Assembly: GCF_021730615.1 (NCBI RefSeq)
Contig: NZ_JAJLMN010000001.1
Location: 5,423,501-5,487,500 of the forward strand
Length of the DNA stretch: 64,000 nucleotides
Reading direction: 5' to 3'
From: Lichenibacterium dinghuense
GTDB taxonomy: Bacteria; Pseudomonadota; Alphaproteobacteria; Rhizobiales; Beijerinckiaceae
In this document: piece after piece, positions 35,569-44,515 of the stretch
Layout: the number at the start of each line of letters is the position of its first letter
How positions within the stretch are numbered: the first letter of the stretch is position 1
Notes under the pieces: model-generated
Told to the model about the DNA's origin: nothing
The model's database searches: none
Seen by the model: the letters and a program-made list of their open reading frames with translations, nothing else
Translations under genes and position numbers: made by a program

Positions 35569-35582
35569 TGGAAACGTTTCCA
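35569..35582. promoter_or_regulatory. LacI/GalR-type operator palindrome
   Basis: A perfect 14-base palindrome, TGGAAACGTTTCCA, with the central CG that defines LacI/GalR-family operators. It lies 15 bases before the MFS gene start and immediately upstream of its GGAGGG ribosome site (35588-35593). A bound repressor could block transcription through into the transporter gene. No LacI-family gene is present in the window; it may have been in the part of this locus lost near the IS21 element. Confidence 0.55.
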
Positions 35583-35597
35583 TAATCGGAGGGCATC

Positions 35598-36950
35598 ATG
35601 TCCGCGACGGAGGTCAAGATCGGTGCGCCCCTGGCAGAGGGCGTCTACAGGAGGGTGACGCTTCGGCTGATCCCCTTCCTGTTCGTCTGCTACACCTTCG
35701 CCTTCCTCGATCGCATCAACATCGGCGTCGCCAAACTCGAGATGGTGAAGGACCTCGGGCTCGACGACCTGATCTACTCGACCGGGGCCGGTATCTTCTT
35801 CCTCGGCTACGTGCTGATGAGGATCCCGAGCAACCTGATGCTCGCGCGGGTCGGCGTGCGCAAGACGTTCTCGCGCATCCTGATCCTGTGGGGTCTCGCG
35901 GCGGCCGGGACGGCCTTCGTGGTCCTGCCCTGGCAGCTCTATTCCGTGCGCTTCCTGCTGGGCCTGTTCGAGGCCGGGCTCTACCCGGGTGTGATCTTCT
36001 ACCTCACGCGCTGGTACCCCACCGAACGCCGAGCCAAGGTGATCGCGATCTTCACCTGCGCGACGGGCATCGCCGGCCTGATCGGCGGCCCCCTGTCGGG
36101 GCTGCTGATGACGGCCTTCGACGGGGCGGCGGGCCTGCACGGCTGGCAGTGGATGTTCATCGTCGAGGGCCTGCCTACCTGCCTGATCGGCGTCGCCGCC
36201 TTCCTCTACCTCGACGACGGTCCGGCCGAGGCGGCCTGGCTGAGCGAGCCCGAGAAGGCCATGGTGCTCCGGAACCTCGACGGGAGCACCTCCGAGGCCG
36301 GCCACGGCGCACACTCGTTCACGGCGGCCCTGGCGGACTACCGCGTCTACCTCCTGGCGCTGATCTGGTTCACGCAGATCTGCGGCGTGTTCGTGATCGG
36401 GTTCTGGCTTCCGACCATCATCAAGAACTTCGGCATCAATAGCCCGCTCCACGTCGGGCTCCTGTCGGCGATCCCTTATCTCTGCTCCTGGATCGCCCTG
36501 ATCCTGGCGGGAAGGAGCTCGGATGCGCGGAACGAGCGGGCTTGGCACTGCGGACTCCCCATGCTGGCCGGGGCGGTGGGCCTGGTCGCCGCGGGCCTGA
36601 TCACGACGAGTCTACCCGTTTCGCTGGTGTTCCTGTCCGTCGCGACCGCGGGCATCCTCGCCTGCAACCCCATCCTGTGGGCGATCGCCACCGAATACCT
36701 GCGGGGCAAGGCGGCGGCGGGGGCCATCGCGGTGGTCAACACCATCGGCCTCCTCGGCGGCTACGTCAGCCCGATGATCATGGGCTGGGCCAAGACGCTG
36801 ACGGGCGACCTCGCGACCGGCCTCTACGTCATCGCAGCCATCCTGGTCGTGGGCGCCCTGGTGTCGATCGTGTTCACGCCCGCGATGCTGCGGGCGAGGC
36901 GGACGGGCCTGCCGGCCGGCGGCACCGTCGGGGCGGCGGTGGCGCCATGA
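35598..36950 (+). CDS. MFS transporter, anion:cation symporter (ACS) type
   Basis: 450 residues with about 12 hydrophobic segments. The N-terminal RLIPFLFVCYTFAFLDRINI, then AGIFFLGYVLMRIPSNLMLA and VRFLLGLFEAGLYPGVIFYL, are characteristic of the ACS family, whose members import organic acids such as tartrate, phthalate, 4-hydroxyphenylacetate or glucarate with protons. It sits within the CoA-dependent catabolic operon and probably imports its substrate. GGAGGG precedes the ATG and a LacI-type operator lies just upstream. The stop overlaps the next gene (ATGA). Confidence 0.92.
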   Translation: MSATEVKIGAPLAEGVYRRVTLRLIPFLFVCYTFAFLDRINIGVAKLEMVKDLGLDDLIYSTGAGIFFLGYVLMRIPSNLMLARVGVRKTFSRILILWGLAAAGTAFVVLPWQLYSVRFLLGLFEAGLYPGVIFYLTRWYPTERRAKVIAIFTCATGIAGLIGGPLSGLLMTAFDGAAGLHGWQWMFIVEGLPTCLIGVAAFLYLDDGPAEAAWLSEPEKAMVLRNLDGSTSEAGHGAHSFTAALADYRVYLLALIWFTQICGVFVIGFWLPTIIKNFGINSPLHVGLLSAIPYLCSWIALILAGRSSDARNERAWHCGLPMLAGAVGLVAAGLITTSLPVSLVFLSVATAGILACNPILWAIATEYLRGKAAAGAIAVVNTIGLLGGYVSPMIMGWAKTLTGDLATGLYVIAAILVVGALVSIVFTPAMLRARRTGLPAGGTVGAAVAP

Positions 36951-37891
36951 GCGCGGAAGATCATGCCGGTGCGGTCCTGGTCCGGGAGGTCGGGCCGCGC
37001 GACGGCCTTCAGATGGCGCACGGCATCATGCCGACCGACCTCAAGATCCGCTGGATCCGCGCCCTCGCCGAGGCTGGCCTGCGGTCGATCGAGGTGGGCA
37101 GCTTCGTGCCCCCGAAGCTCATCCCGCAGATGGCCGACACGGGCGAGGTGGTCGCGGCCGTGCGGGACCTGCCCGGGCTCGCGGTGACGGCGCTGGTCCC
37201 CAACCTCAAGGGCGCGCAGCGCGCCTATCGAGCAGGCGCCGCGCGGATCGTCGTGCCGGTGTCGGTCAGCGAGAGCCACAGCCGGGCCAATACCAACAAG
37301 GGCACCGACGAGGCCGTGGCGGAACTCGGCCGCATCGCCGCCTGGGCCCGGGCTGAGGCTCCCGGCCTGCACGTCGAGGCGGGCTGCGCGACGGCTTTCG
37401 GATGCTCGATCGAGGGTGCGGTGTCGGAGGCGCGCGTCGTGCGGGTGGCGGAGAGCCTGGTCGCGGCGGGCGCGGCGTCGCTGGTCCTTGCCGACACGGT
37501 GGGCTACGGCAACCCGGCACAGGTCAGGCGCCTGGTCGCGGCGGTGCGGAGCGCGGTGGGCGACCGCCTGGAGGCGCTCCACCTCCACGACACGATGGGG
37601 CTCGGCCTCGCGAACGCCTACGCGGGGCTGGAAAGCGGCATCCGCCAGTTTGACGCCTCGCTCGCTGGCCTCGGCGGGTGCCCCTACGCGCCCGGCGCCT
37701 CGGGCAACATCGTCACGGAGGATCTCGTCTTCATGCTGGAGAGCGCTGGCTTTTCGACCGGAGTCGACCTCAACCGTCTGCTCGCCGCGCGTGGCTTCCT
37801 CGCCGGAGGACTGCCGGACGAGCCGCTCCACGGTGGGGTCTCCCGCGCCGGCCTCCCGAAGACCTACGCCACGCCGCATTGTCCGTACTGA
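36947..37891 (+). CDS. hydroxymethylglutaryl-CoA lyase-like protein
   Basis: 314 residues, a TIM-barrel aldolase of the HMGL-like family. VREVGPRDGLQ is the N-terminal signature, LEALHLHDTMGLGLANAY carries the metal-binding H-x-H, and LAGLGGCPYAPGASGN includes the conserved Cys of the HMG-CoA lyase signature. It should cleave a 3-hydroxy-3-methylacyl-CoA into acetyl-CoA or pyruvate plus a keto acid. It is coupled to the MFS gene by ATGA (36947-36950). With the CoA-transferase and hydratase it makes a coherent route: activate, hydrate, cleave. Confidence 0.9.
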   Translation: MSAEDHAGAVLVREVGPRDGLQMAHGIMPTDLKIRWIRALAEAGLRSIEVGSFVPPKLIPQMADTGEVVAAVRDLPGLAVTALVPNLKGAQRAYRAGAARIVVPVSVSESHSRANTNKGTDEAVAELGRIAAWARAEAPGLHVEAGCATAFGCSIEGAVSEARVVRVAESLVAAGAASLVLADTVGYGNPAQVRRLVAAVRSAVGDRLEALHLHDTMGLGLANAYAGLESGIRQFDASLAGLGGCPYAPGASGNIVTEDLVFMLESAGFSTGVDLNRLLAARGFLAGGLPDEPLHGGVSRAGLPKTYATPHCPY

Positions 37892-38061
37892 GGAGCAGGC
37901 TCCGGCGCCTCGGCGAACATCCCACCGGATCAGCCACGTTGGCCGGCGTTCGCCACGCGCGCGGGGCCGGCGACGCCGCGCCGGCCTGCCGCCGCGTCCT
38001 TGCGCTTCCGCGCCACCGAGCCACCTTCCCGTCCACCACCCCTGCCTGGACCACGTCGACC

Positions 38062-39042
38062 ATGGACCACGTCAATCTCGGCCGCACCGGCCTCAAGGTG
38101 TCGCGCCTGTGCCTGGGCTGCATGACCTACGGCGAACCGGAGCGCGGCAACCACCCCTGGACGCTGCCGGAGGCCGAAAGCCGGCCCTTCATCAAGCGCG
38201 CGCTCGACCTCGGCATCACCTTCTTCGACACAGCCAACGTGTATTCCGACGGCTCCAGCGAGGAGATCGTCGGCCGTGCCCTCCTCGACTACGTGCCGCG
38301 CCACCAGATCGTGCTCGCCACCAAGGTGAACGGCCCGATGCGCAAGGACGCCAACGGGCGCGGCCTGTCGCGCAAGGCCGTCATGGCCGAGATCGACGCG
38401 AGCCTGAAACGCCTCGGCACGGACTTCGTGGACCTGTACCAGATCCACCGCTTCGACCCCCACACCCCGATCGAGGAAACGTTGGAGGCGCTCCACGACG
38501 TCGTGAAGAGCGGCAAGGCGCTCTACGTCGGCGCGTCCTCGATGCAGGCGTGGCAGTTCGCGAAGGCGCTCTACCTCGCCGACCGGCATGGCCTCACGCG
38601 CTTCGTGTCCATGCAGAACCACGTCAACCTGCTCTACCGCGAGGAGGAGCGCGAGATGATGAACCTGTGCCGCGCGGAAGGTGTCGGCGTGATCCCCTGG
38701 AGCCCCCTGGCCCGCGGCAAGCTGACCCGCCCTTGGACCGACGAGCCGCCGACCAAACGCGCCGAGACCGACGCCTTCGGCCGGGCGCTCTACGGGACGG
38801 AGGCGGCCGACCGGGCCGTGGTGGGCGCGGTCGAGACGATCGCGGCGGACCGGGGCGTGCCCATGGCGCAGGTGGCGCTCGCCTGGCTGCTGCGGCTGCC
38901 GGGCGTGACGGCGCCGATCGTCGGCGCCTCCAAGCCGCACCACCTCGACGACGCCGTGGCGGCGCTGGAGCTGCGGCTGTCGCCCGAGGAGGTCGCGGCG
39001 CTGGAAGCGCATTACGTGCCGCACGCGGTCGCGGGTTTCTGA
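38062..39042 (+). CDS. aldo/keto reductase
   Basis: 326 residues, (beta/alpha)8 NADPH-dependent family. The catalytic tetrad is visible: FFDTANVYSDG (Asp, Tyr), VLATKVNG (Lys) and YQIHRFDPHTP (His). VGASSMQAWQFAKAL and SPLARGKLTR are cofactor-side motifs of the YajO/Tas-like branch. It follows the lyase gene after a 170-base gap without a recognisable gene and precedes an SDR gene by 32 bases. The open frame reaches further upstream, but homology begins at MDHVNLGRTGLKVS. Confidence 0.9.
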   Translation: MDHVNLGRTGLKVSRLCLGCMTYGEPERGNHPWTLPEAESRPFIKRALDLGITFFDTANVYSDGSSEEIVGRALLDYVPRHQIVLATKVNGPMRKDANGRGLSRKAVMAEIDASLKRLGTDFVDLYQIHRFDPHTPIEETLEALHDVVKSGKALYVGASSMQAWQFAKALYLADRHGLTRFVSMQNHVNLLYREEEREMMNLCRAEGVGVIPWSPLARGKLTRPWTDEPPTKRAETDAFGRALYGTEAADRAVVGAVETIAADRGVPMAQVALAWLLRLPGVTAPIVGASKPHHLDDAVAALELRLSPEEVAALEAHYVPHAVAGF

Positions 39043-39074
39043 CCGGAAACGCCGCGGAAGCAGGGGTCGAGCGC

Positions 39075-39899
39075 ATGAGCGGACTTTGCCACGCCCTCGC
39101 GGGCCGCGTCGCGATCGTCACCGGAGGCGGCCGCGGCCTCGGCCGCGCGATGGCGCTGGGGCTGGCGGCCGCGGGCGTCCGGGTGGTCGCCACCGCGGCG
39201 CGGAGCCTCGCGGAGGTCGAGTCCGTCGCGGCCGAGGGCCCGGACGGCGCCATCCTCCCCGTCCTGGCCGACGTGACGAAGGCGCAAGACTGCGCCGCGA
39301 CCGTGGCGACCGCGCTCGCGCGCTTCGGCCGCCTCGACGTCCTGGTCAACAACGCGGGCCGCGGCATGAGGCTCGTCAGCGACGACTTCCTCGCCCGGCC
39401 CACGCGCTTCTGGGAAGTCGAACCGACCGTGTGGCGCGACATCGTCGACACCAACGTCACCGGCCCGTTCCTGATGGCCCGAGCTTCCGTGCCGGCGCTC
39501 GTCGCCTCCGGCTGCGGCCGCGTCGTCAACGTCTCGATGAACCACGAGACCATGCGGCGCGCCGGCTTCTCGCCCTACGGCCCCAGCAAGGCCGCGCTCG
39601 AGTCCGAGACGATCATCTGGGCGCAGGACCTCGCCGGCACCGGCGTCACCGTCAACGCGCTGCTGCCCGGCGGCGCCACCGAGACCGGGCTGATCCCGGC
39701 CTCGGTCGGCCCGGACGCGCGCGCCGCCATGCTTCGCCCCGGGATCGTGGTCGCCCCGCTGCTGTGGCTCGCCTCCGATGGGGCGGGCGGGTTCACCGGG
39801 CGGCGGATAGACGCGAAGCGCTGGCGGTCCGACCTTTCCCCGAGCGACGCGGCGGCGGCAGCCTCGGAGGGGGCCGGCTGGGCCGTCGCGCCGGCCTGA
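39075..39899 (+). CDS. short-chain dehydrogenase/reductase (SDR)
   Basis: 274 residues, Rossmann fold. VAIVTGGGRGLGRAMALGL is the glycine-rich cofactor motif, VLVNNAGRGM the N-N-A-G motif, VNVSMNHE the catalytic Ser, and YGPSKAALE the Y-x3-K pair. No acidic residue clearly selects NAD over NADP. It is the last gene of the catabolic series before a 440-base non-coding stretch. Substrate unknown; with the aldo/keto reductase it may interconvert alcohol and carbonyl groups. Confidence 0.9.
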   Translation: MSGLCHALAGRVAIVTGGGRGLGRAMALGLAAAGVRVVATAARSLAEVESVAAEGPDGAILPVLADVTKAQDCAATVATALARFGRLDVLVNNAGRGMRLVSDDFLARPTRFWEVEPTVWRDIVDTNVTGPFLMARASVPALVASGCGRVVNVSMNHETMRRAGFSPYGPSKAALESETIIWAQDLAGTGVTVNALLPGGATETGLIPASVGPDARAAMLRPGIVVAPLLWLASDGAGGFTGRRIDAKRWRSDLSPSDAAAAASEGAGWAVAPA

Positions 39900-40343
39900 C
39901 CGGGACGCTTAATGGCGGACGGGGCGGTCGAGAAGACGCCGACCGGTCGAACTCTCGGCAGCCCGAACCCGCACGAACGTTCCAGCGGGAGAAGTGGCCC
40001 GGCGGCCTTCGATCGAGTCGAGATCGACAGTTCCGCAGTGCTCGGCGACGATGGGTGGACAGCGGAACGGCTGCTTTGGAGCGAGAGGTTGGAAGGAGCG
40101 GACAGCCGCCCACTACCATGGCTCCGCTCTGCCGGCGCCGGATCGCCTCAACGCTCGATCAGAGCGGTTCTCATACGAAATCCGCTAAACCCCTTCGGGG
40201 TGCGGGTTTCGGCTTCGCTCATGCGCCGAGCGGGCTTGTGACACGAGACCCCGGCCTGATCGGCCGGATCCCGTATCAAATCGCGAATTCCACCCAAGGG
40301 ACAGATGGGGATCAGGCGTGGAGGTTGATCAAACAGCCCTGAA
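39900..40343. other. intergenic region with a dispersed-repeat copy
   Basis: 444 bases with no supportable gene. It contains a diverged copy of the short hairpin repeat also present near 47.5 and 62.8 kb. The remainder shows no conserved motif. Confidence 0.5.
40052..40117 (+). repeat. dispersed intergenic hairpin repeat, diverged copy
   Basis: Begins TGGGTGGACAGCGGAA and continues CGGCTGCTTTGGAGCG, matching the copy at 47444-47533 with changes. The right side ends in a reverse-oriented relative of the opening (complement reads AGTGGGCGGCTGTCCGC), so the ends form an imperfect inverted pair. Confidence 0.5.
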
Positions 40344-40766
40344 TCAGCGGATGAGCCTCAAAACACCGTTATCGTACCATGGCATCGCGATTGAACCCGC
40401 TGCCCCCAAGTACACATTGGTTTGATCTCCTGGCCCCCAGCTTCCGGAGCGGCATCGAAGCGTGTAAGCGACGGGCTGACGCATGCCCAACTTGCGAAGT
40501 TGTGGCAGCAGATCGACCGGAGGCCTGGTCGATAGGCGCGTGAAGGTGGGCCCCATACAGACATCATTCGTTGACGTTGGCTGGTCCCAGTTCAGTCGTT
40601 GCGGCGTGAAGGTCAAGCGCTTGCCCATGAGGCTTGGATCATTGTTCGTCAGCGCCTGAATGCCGGCGTCAGGTACGGCGACACCAGCCACCTGCCAGTG
40701 GCCGGTGAAGGCCGTGGAACCGTCCGCCCCGATCGCCGGGACGGCAACGGCGAACAGCATCGCCAT
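40344..40766 (-). pseudogene. unknown exported protein, probably 5'-truncated by the IS110 copy
   Basis: 140 codons. It begins MAMLFAVAVPAIGADGS, which looks like the hydrophobic core and cleavage site of a signal peptide without its positively charged start. The frame runs to within 5 bases of the IS110 boundary at 40771, so the true N-terminus was probably cut off. The rest has four Cys and segments such as GHWQVAGVAVPDAG and GPTFTRLSTRPPVDLLPQLR; no family is recognised. Whether the remnant is still expressed from ATG 40766 is unclear. Confidence 0.5.
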
Positions 40767-40770
40767 GCTA

Positions 40771-42216
40771 AGAGCCTTCTCTGATTGGGGCTCTGGAGGT
40801 CAAGCGCTCCTGTCAGGTTTTTTGTCCCGTTCCCGCGGGTCACACGCTTCTCTTCGCGGTCGGCGTTTCGCCGCCGCATGATGGGGTCAGTCCGGCTCGG
40901 TCCCTCGATCTGTTTCACGACCTCGCGACGTCGCCGCGGGCTCAAGACTCTCAACGAGGTGGCCTTACCGATCGTCCCCACGGGAACGGTCCACATCACC
41001 CTTTCAGGTGAAGCTCGTGCGGGTGGCGGCCCGCGGTGTCCTCCGAGCGTCAGGCAACTACGGTGGCGGGCGCGGTGGTCGGCCCGGTGCCGAACCGAAA
41101 GTCGGTACCGTCGCTCCACATCCGGTGCAGGACCACGGCCAGCTTTCGGGCTACGGCAACGCGCGCCCGCGCCATGCCGCGATGCTTGGCGATCGTCATG
41201 CCCCAGGCCCGCAGGCTGGACCATTTCTGGCTGCGCACGAGCAACGCGTTAGCGGCCTCGTACAGGGCCGTTCGCGCCAGTTCGTCGCCGCATCGGCTGA
41301 TCTTGCCCTGAATGTCGGTCTCGCCCGACTGGTAGCGCGAGGGCGTCAGGCCGAGATGGGCACCGACGTCGCGCGAATGGCCGAACCGATCGGGTCGGTC
41401 GATCGTGGCGCGAAACGCCAGGGCGGTGATCGGGCCGACGCCGGGTGCGCTCATCAGCCGCCGACAGATCTTTTCCTCGCGCACGATCTTCAGCACCTGT
41501 TTTGTCAATCGGGCGAGCTGCTGGATCATCGTCGACAGTACAGTGAGCAACGGCTCCACCATCGCCAGCAACGCTGTGTCGTCCGAGCAGAGTTCGCGCA
41601 CACGCTTGTCGAAGGCCGCCCGGCTCGGCGTGCCGACCTTCAGCCCGGCTTCCCGAAGCATGGCCCGAACGACGTTCTCGATCGACCGCATCTCGTTCAG
41701 CACCGTGCGGCGTGCGACCAGCAGCGAGCGCCACAGCCGGCACTGCTGCGACTTGACGTGCACCTGCCGGAACCAGCCGGTGCGCATGATCTGCGCCAGG
41801 GCACGCGCGTCGTTGCGGTCGGTCTTGTTGGGCATGGTCTTCATGGCGGCGTTGGCCTGCCGTGTCTCGATGCAGACCGCCGCCAGCCCCGCCGCGCGCA
41901 GGCCCTCGTGCAGCCAAGCCGTCAACGAGCAGGCTTCGAGGCCGATCCGCTCGATCGGCAGCTTCAAGCCCTGCAGGGCCGCAACCAGCGGCCCTGGCGC
42001 GCTCGCGGCGCGCAGCTCCTTCACGATCCGACCCGCGTCATCGACCACGCAGATCGCGGTCTCTTCCAGGGACACGTCCAGTCCGGCATAGTACGTCATG
42101 GTTGCTCCTGTCGCGATGCTTGTGGCCGCTCGACACGGACCACGTTGAACCATCCGGGCAGGAGCAGCCACCGTTGGGCCTGGGCTGGAGCCCCAATCAC
42201 CCCATCTGTTTGACCT
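40771..42216 (-). mobile_element. IS110-family insertion sequence, left copy
   Basis: 1446 bases. It is the mirror image of 43069-44514: all open frames I compared are identical in inverted orientation, and paired coordinates add to 85285. Short subterminal inverted repeats (GATTGGGGCTC at both ends) are typical of the IS1111 branch of IS110 elements. The transposase is on the minus strand. The outermost bases (AGAGCCTTCTC) and innermost bases (CCCCATCTGTTTGACCT) may belong to the IS5 element into which it inserted. Confidence 0.8.
41050..42099 (-). CDS. IS110-family transposase (left copy)
   Basis: 349 residues. The N-terminal DEDD nuclease domain begins MTYYAGLDVSLEETAICVVD, with later acidic residues (GLEACSLT, NKTDRNDARALAQIM). 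The C-terminal Transposase_20 region reads RLMSAPGVGPITALAFRATI and GLTPSRYQSGETDIQGKISR. IS110 enzymes are site-specific, RuvC-like recombinases that act through a circular intermediate. AGGAG precedes the ATG. The translated product is identical to that of the right copy. Confidence 0.93.
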   Translation of the reverse strand: MTYYAGLDVSLEETAICVVDDAGRIVKELRAASAPGPLVAALQGLKLPIERIGLEACSLTAWLHEGLRAAGLAAVCIETRQANAAMKTMPNKTDRNDARALAQIMRTGWFRQVHVKSQQCRLWRSLLVARRTVLNEMRSIENVVRAMLREAGLKVGTPSRAAFDKRVRELCSDDTALLAMVEPLLTVLSTMIQQLARLTKQVLKIVREEKICRRLMSAPGVGPITALAFRATIDRPDRFGHSRDVGAHLGLTPSRYQSGETDIQGKISRCGDELARTALYEAANALLVRSQKWSSLRAWGMTIAKHRGMARARVAVARKLAVVLHRMWSDGTDFRFGTGPTTAPATVVA

Positions 42217-43068
42217 TTCATTGATTGGTTTGCGTTGTCGTTTCTGGTGGAGGCGACGATGTGGACTGCTGAGGCTCGGGATCGCTACAAGGATGACGGT
42301 CGGCGCTATCCGAGCGATCTGACAGACAGCGAGTGGGCGACACTTGCGCCGATGATGGGCGTGTACAGGACGCTGACCGCTGACCTGCGCGAGATCGTCA
42401 ACGCCTGCTTGTATCTGGAGAAGGCCGGCTGTCCATGGCGTTTTCTGCCCAAGGAGTTCGGTCCGTGGCAGACCGTGCGCTCCTGGCACGACCGCTTCCG
42501 CGCCGACGGCGTGTGGGCCGACATGGCAGCCGTGCTGACGCGCGCCGAGCGGGCTCGCCGCGGACGCGACCCCGAACCCGCGACGGCGATCATGGACTCG
42601 CAAAGCGTCGCGTCAGGGCCGCAGGCGGGAAAGCGCGGCGTGGACGGCAACAAAAAGGTGAAGGGCATCAAGCGTCACGTGCTGACCTGCTCGCTCGGCT
42701 TCGTGCTCGCCACGTCGGTGACGGCCGCCAACGTACACGACACGGCCGCCGCGGCAGAGTTGCTGGACCGCGCCGCTGCCGAGGGCTGGACGCCTCGACG
42801 CGTCAAGGTCGATGGCATCTACAGCGGTGCCCGCATGGCGCAGGCCGTTGCACCTCATGGCATCGAGGTTCAGGTCTCTACGCGCGAGCGGGACGTGAAA
42901 GGCTTCAAGCCCTTGCCCGTGCGATGGCGCATCGAGGGCACCTTCGGCACCCTGACCAACCGCTATCATCGCCTCACGCGCAACCTGGAACAGAGCACCA
43001 CGGCAGCCGAAGATGCCGTCAGCATCGCCAACTGCCACCGCTTGATCCGAGCCTAGAACAGCTGAGAC
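42217..43068 (+). mobile_element. IS5-family element core between the two IS110 copies
   Basis: 852 bases enclosed symmetrically by the IS110 copies, containing one intact transposase. No inverted repeats are seen at the ends of the core itself. The mirror-image sequence just outside (complement AGGTCAAACAGATGGGG at both borders) can be read as the inner part of IS5 terminal repeats that were each interrupted by an IS110 insertion. Confidence 0.65.
42259..43056 (+). CDS. IS5-family DDE transposase
   Basis: 265 residues. The N-terminal YPSDLTDSEWATLAPMM and KAGCPWRFLPKEFGPWQTVR segment is the DUF4096-type domain of this group. The catalytic triad positions are AIMDSQSVASGP (Asp), KVDGIYSGARM (Asp) and WRIEGTFGTLTNRYHRLTRN (Glu in the Y-R-E-like region). 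The start at 42259 is preceded by GGAGG; a further in-frame ATG at 42235 has no such site. The frame is intact. Confidence 0.92.
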   Translation: MWTAEARDRYKDDGRRYPSDLTDSEWATLAPMMGVYRTLTADLREIVNACLYLEKAGCPWRFLPKEFGPWQTVRSWHDRFRADGVWADMAAVLTRAERARRGRDPEPATAIMDSQSVASGPQAGKRGVDGNKKVKGIKRHVLTCSLGFVLATSVTAANVHDTAAAAELLDRAAAEGWTPRRVKVDGIYSGARMAQAVAPHGIEVQVSTRERDVKGFKPLPVRWRIEGTFGTLTNRYHRLTRNLEQSTTAAEDAVSIANCHRLIRA

Positions 43069-44514
43069 AGGTCAAACAGATGGGGTGATTGGGGCTCCAG
43101 CCCAGGCCCAACGGTGGCTGCTCCTGCCCGGATGGTTCAACGTGGTCCGTGTCGAGCGGCCACAAGCATCGCGACAGGAGCAACCATGACGTACTATGCC
43201 GGACTGGACGTGTCCCTGGAAGAGACCGCGATCTGCGTGGTCGATGACGCGGGTCGGATCGTGAAGGAGCTGCGCGCCGCGAGCGCGCCAGGGCCGCTGG
43301 TTGCGGCCCTGCAGGGCTTGAAGCTGCCGATCGAGCGGATCGGCCTCGAAGCCTGCTCGTTGACGGCTTGGCTGCACGAGGGCCTGCGCGCGGCGGGGCT
43401 GGCGGCGGTCTGCATCGAGACACGGCAGGCCAACGCCGCCATGAAGACCATGCCCAACAAGACCGACCGCAACGACGCGCGTGCCCTGGCGCAGATCATG
43501 CGCACCGGCTGGTTCCGGCAGGTGCACGTCAAGTCGCAGCAGTGCCGGCTGTGGCGCTCGCTGCTGGTCGCACGCCGCACGGTGCTGAACGAGATGCGGT
43601 CGATCGAGAACGTCGTTCGGGCCATGCTTCGGGAAGCCGGGCTGAAGGTCGGCACGCCGAGCCGGGCGGCCTTCGACAAGCGTGTGCGCGAACTCTGCTC
43701 GGACGACACAGCGTTGCTGGCGATGGTGGAGCCGTTGCTCACTGTACTGTCGACGATGATCCAGCAGCTCGCCCGATTGACAAAACAGGTGCTGAAGATC
43801 GTGCGCGAGGAAAAGATCTGTCGGCGGCTGATGAGCGCACCCGGCGTCGGCCCGATCACCGCCCTGGCGTTTCGCGCCACGATCGACCGACCCGATCGGT
43901 TCGGCCATTCGCGCGACGTCGGTGCCCATCTCGGCCTGACGCCCTCGCGCTACCAGTCGGGCGAGACCGACATTCAGGGCAAGATCAGCCGATGCGGCGA
44001 CGAACTGGCGCGAACGGCCCTGTACGAGGCCGCTAACGCGTTGCTCGTGCGCAGCCAGAAATGGTCCAGCCTGCGGGCCTGGGGCATGACGATCGCCAAG
44101 CATCGCGGCATGGCGCGGGCGCGCGTTGCCGTAGCCCGAAAGCTGGCCGTGGTCCTGCACCGGATGTGGAGCGACGGTACCGACTTTCGGTTCGGCACCG
44201 GGCCGACCACCGCGCCCGCCACCGTAGTTGCCTGACGCTCGGAGGACACCGCGGGCCGCCACCCGCACGAGCTTCACCTGAAAGGGTGATGTGGACCGTT
44301 CCCGTGGGGACGATCGGTAAGGCCACCTCGTTGAGAGTCTTGAGCCCGCGGCGACGTCGCGAGGTCGTGAAACAGATCGAGGGACCGAGCCGGACTGACC
44401 CCATCATGCGGCGGCGAAACGCCGACCGCGAAGAGAAGCGTGTGACCCGCGGGAACGGGACAAAAAACCTGACAGGAGCGCTTGACCTCCAGAGCCCCAA
44501 TCAGAGAAGGCTCT
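43069..44514 (+). mobile_element. IS110-family insertion sequence, right copy
   Basis: Inverted twin of 40771-42216 with the transposase on the plus strand. It carries about 280 bases of non-coding sequence after the transposase, ending CCAGAGCCCCAATCAGAGAA and GGCTCT. The near or complete identity of the copies points to very recent duplication or gene conversion. Its outer end abuts a truncated ABC-transporter ATPase gene. Confidence 0.8.
43186..44235 (+). CDS. IS110-family transposase (right copy)
   Basis: 349 residues, same translated protein as the left copy: DEDD N-terminus (MTYYAGLDVSLEETAICVVD) and Transposase_20 C-terminus (MSAPGVGPITALAF). AGGAG lies 5 bases before the ATG. The in-frame extension upstream to 43114 belongs to the element's leader and lacks homology. 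An intact source for further transposition or for recombination between copies. Confidence 0.93.
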   Translation: MTYYAGLDVSLEETAICVVDDAGRIVKELRAASAPGPLVAALQGLKLPIERIGLEACSLTAWLHEGLRAAGLAAVCIETRQANAAMKTMPNKTDRNDARALAQIMRTGWFRQVHVKSQQCRLWRSLLVARRTVLNEMRSIENVVRAMLREAGLKVGTPSRAAFDKRVRELCSDDTALLAMVEPLLTVLSTMIQQLARLTKQVLKIVREEKICRRLMSAPGVGPITALAFRATIDRPDRFGHSRDVGAHLGLTPSRYQSGETDIQGKISRCGDELARTALYEAANALLVRSQKWSSLRAWGMTIAKHRGMARARVAVARKLAVVLHRMWSDGTDFRFGTGPTTAPATVVA

Positions 44515-44515
44515 C

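Noticed and set aside
41008-42213. A 401-codon plus-strand frame, also found inverted at 43072-44277
   Set aside because: Duplicated only because it is the antisense frame of the two IS110 transposases.
40771-44514. Ordinary composite transposon carrying cargo genes
   Set aside because: The enclosed DNA is just another IS transposase; mirror symmetry is better explained by insertion into both IS5 ends.
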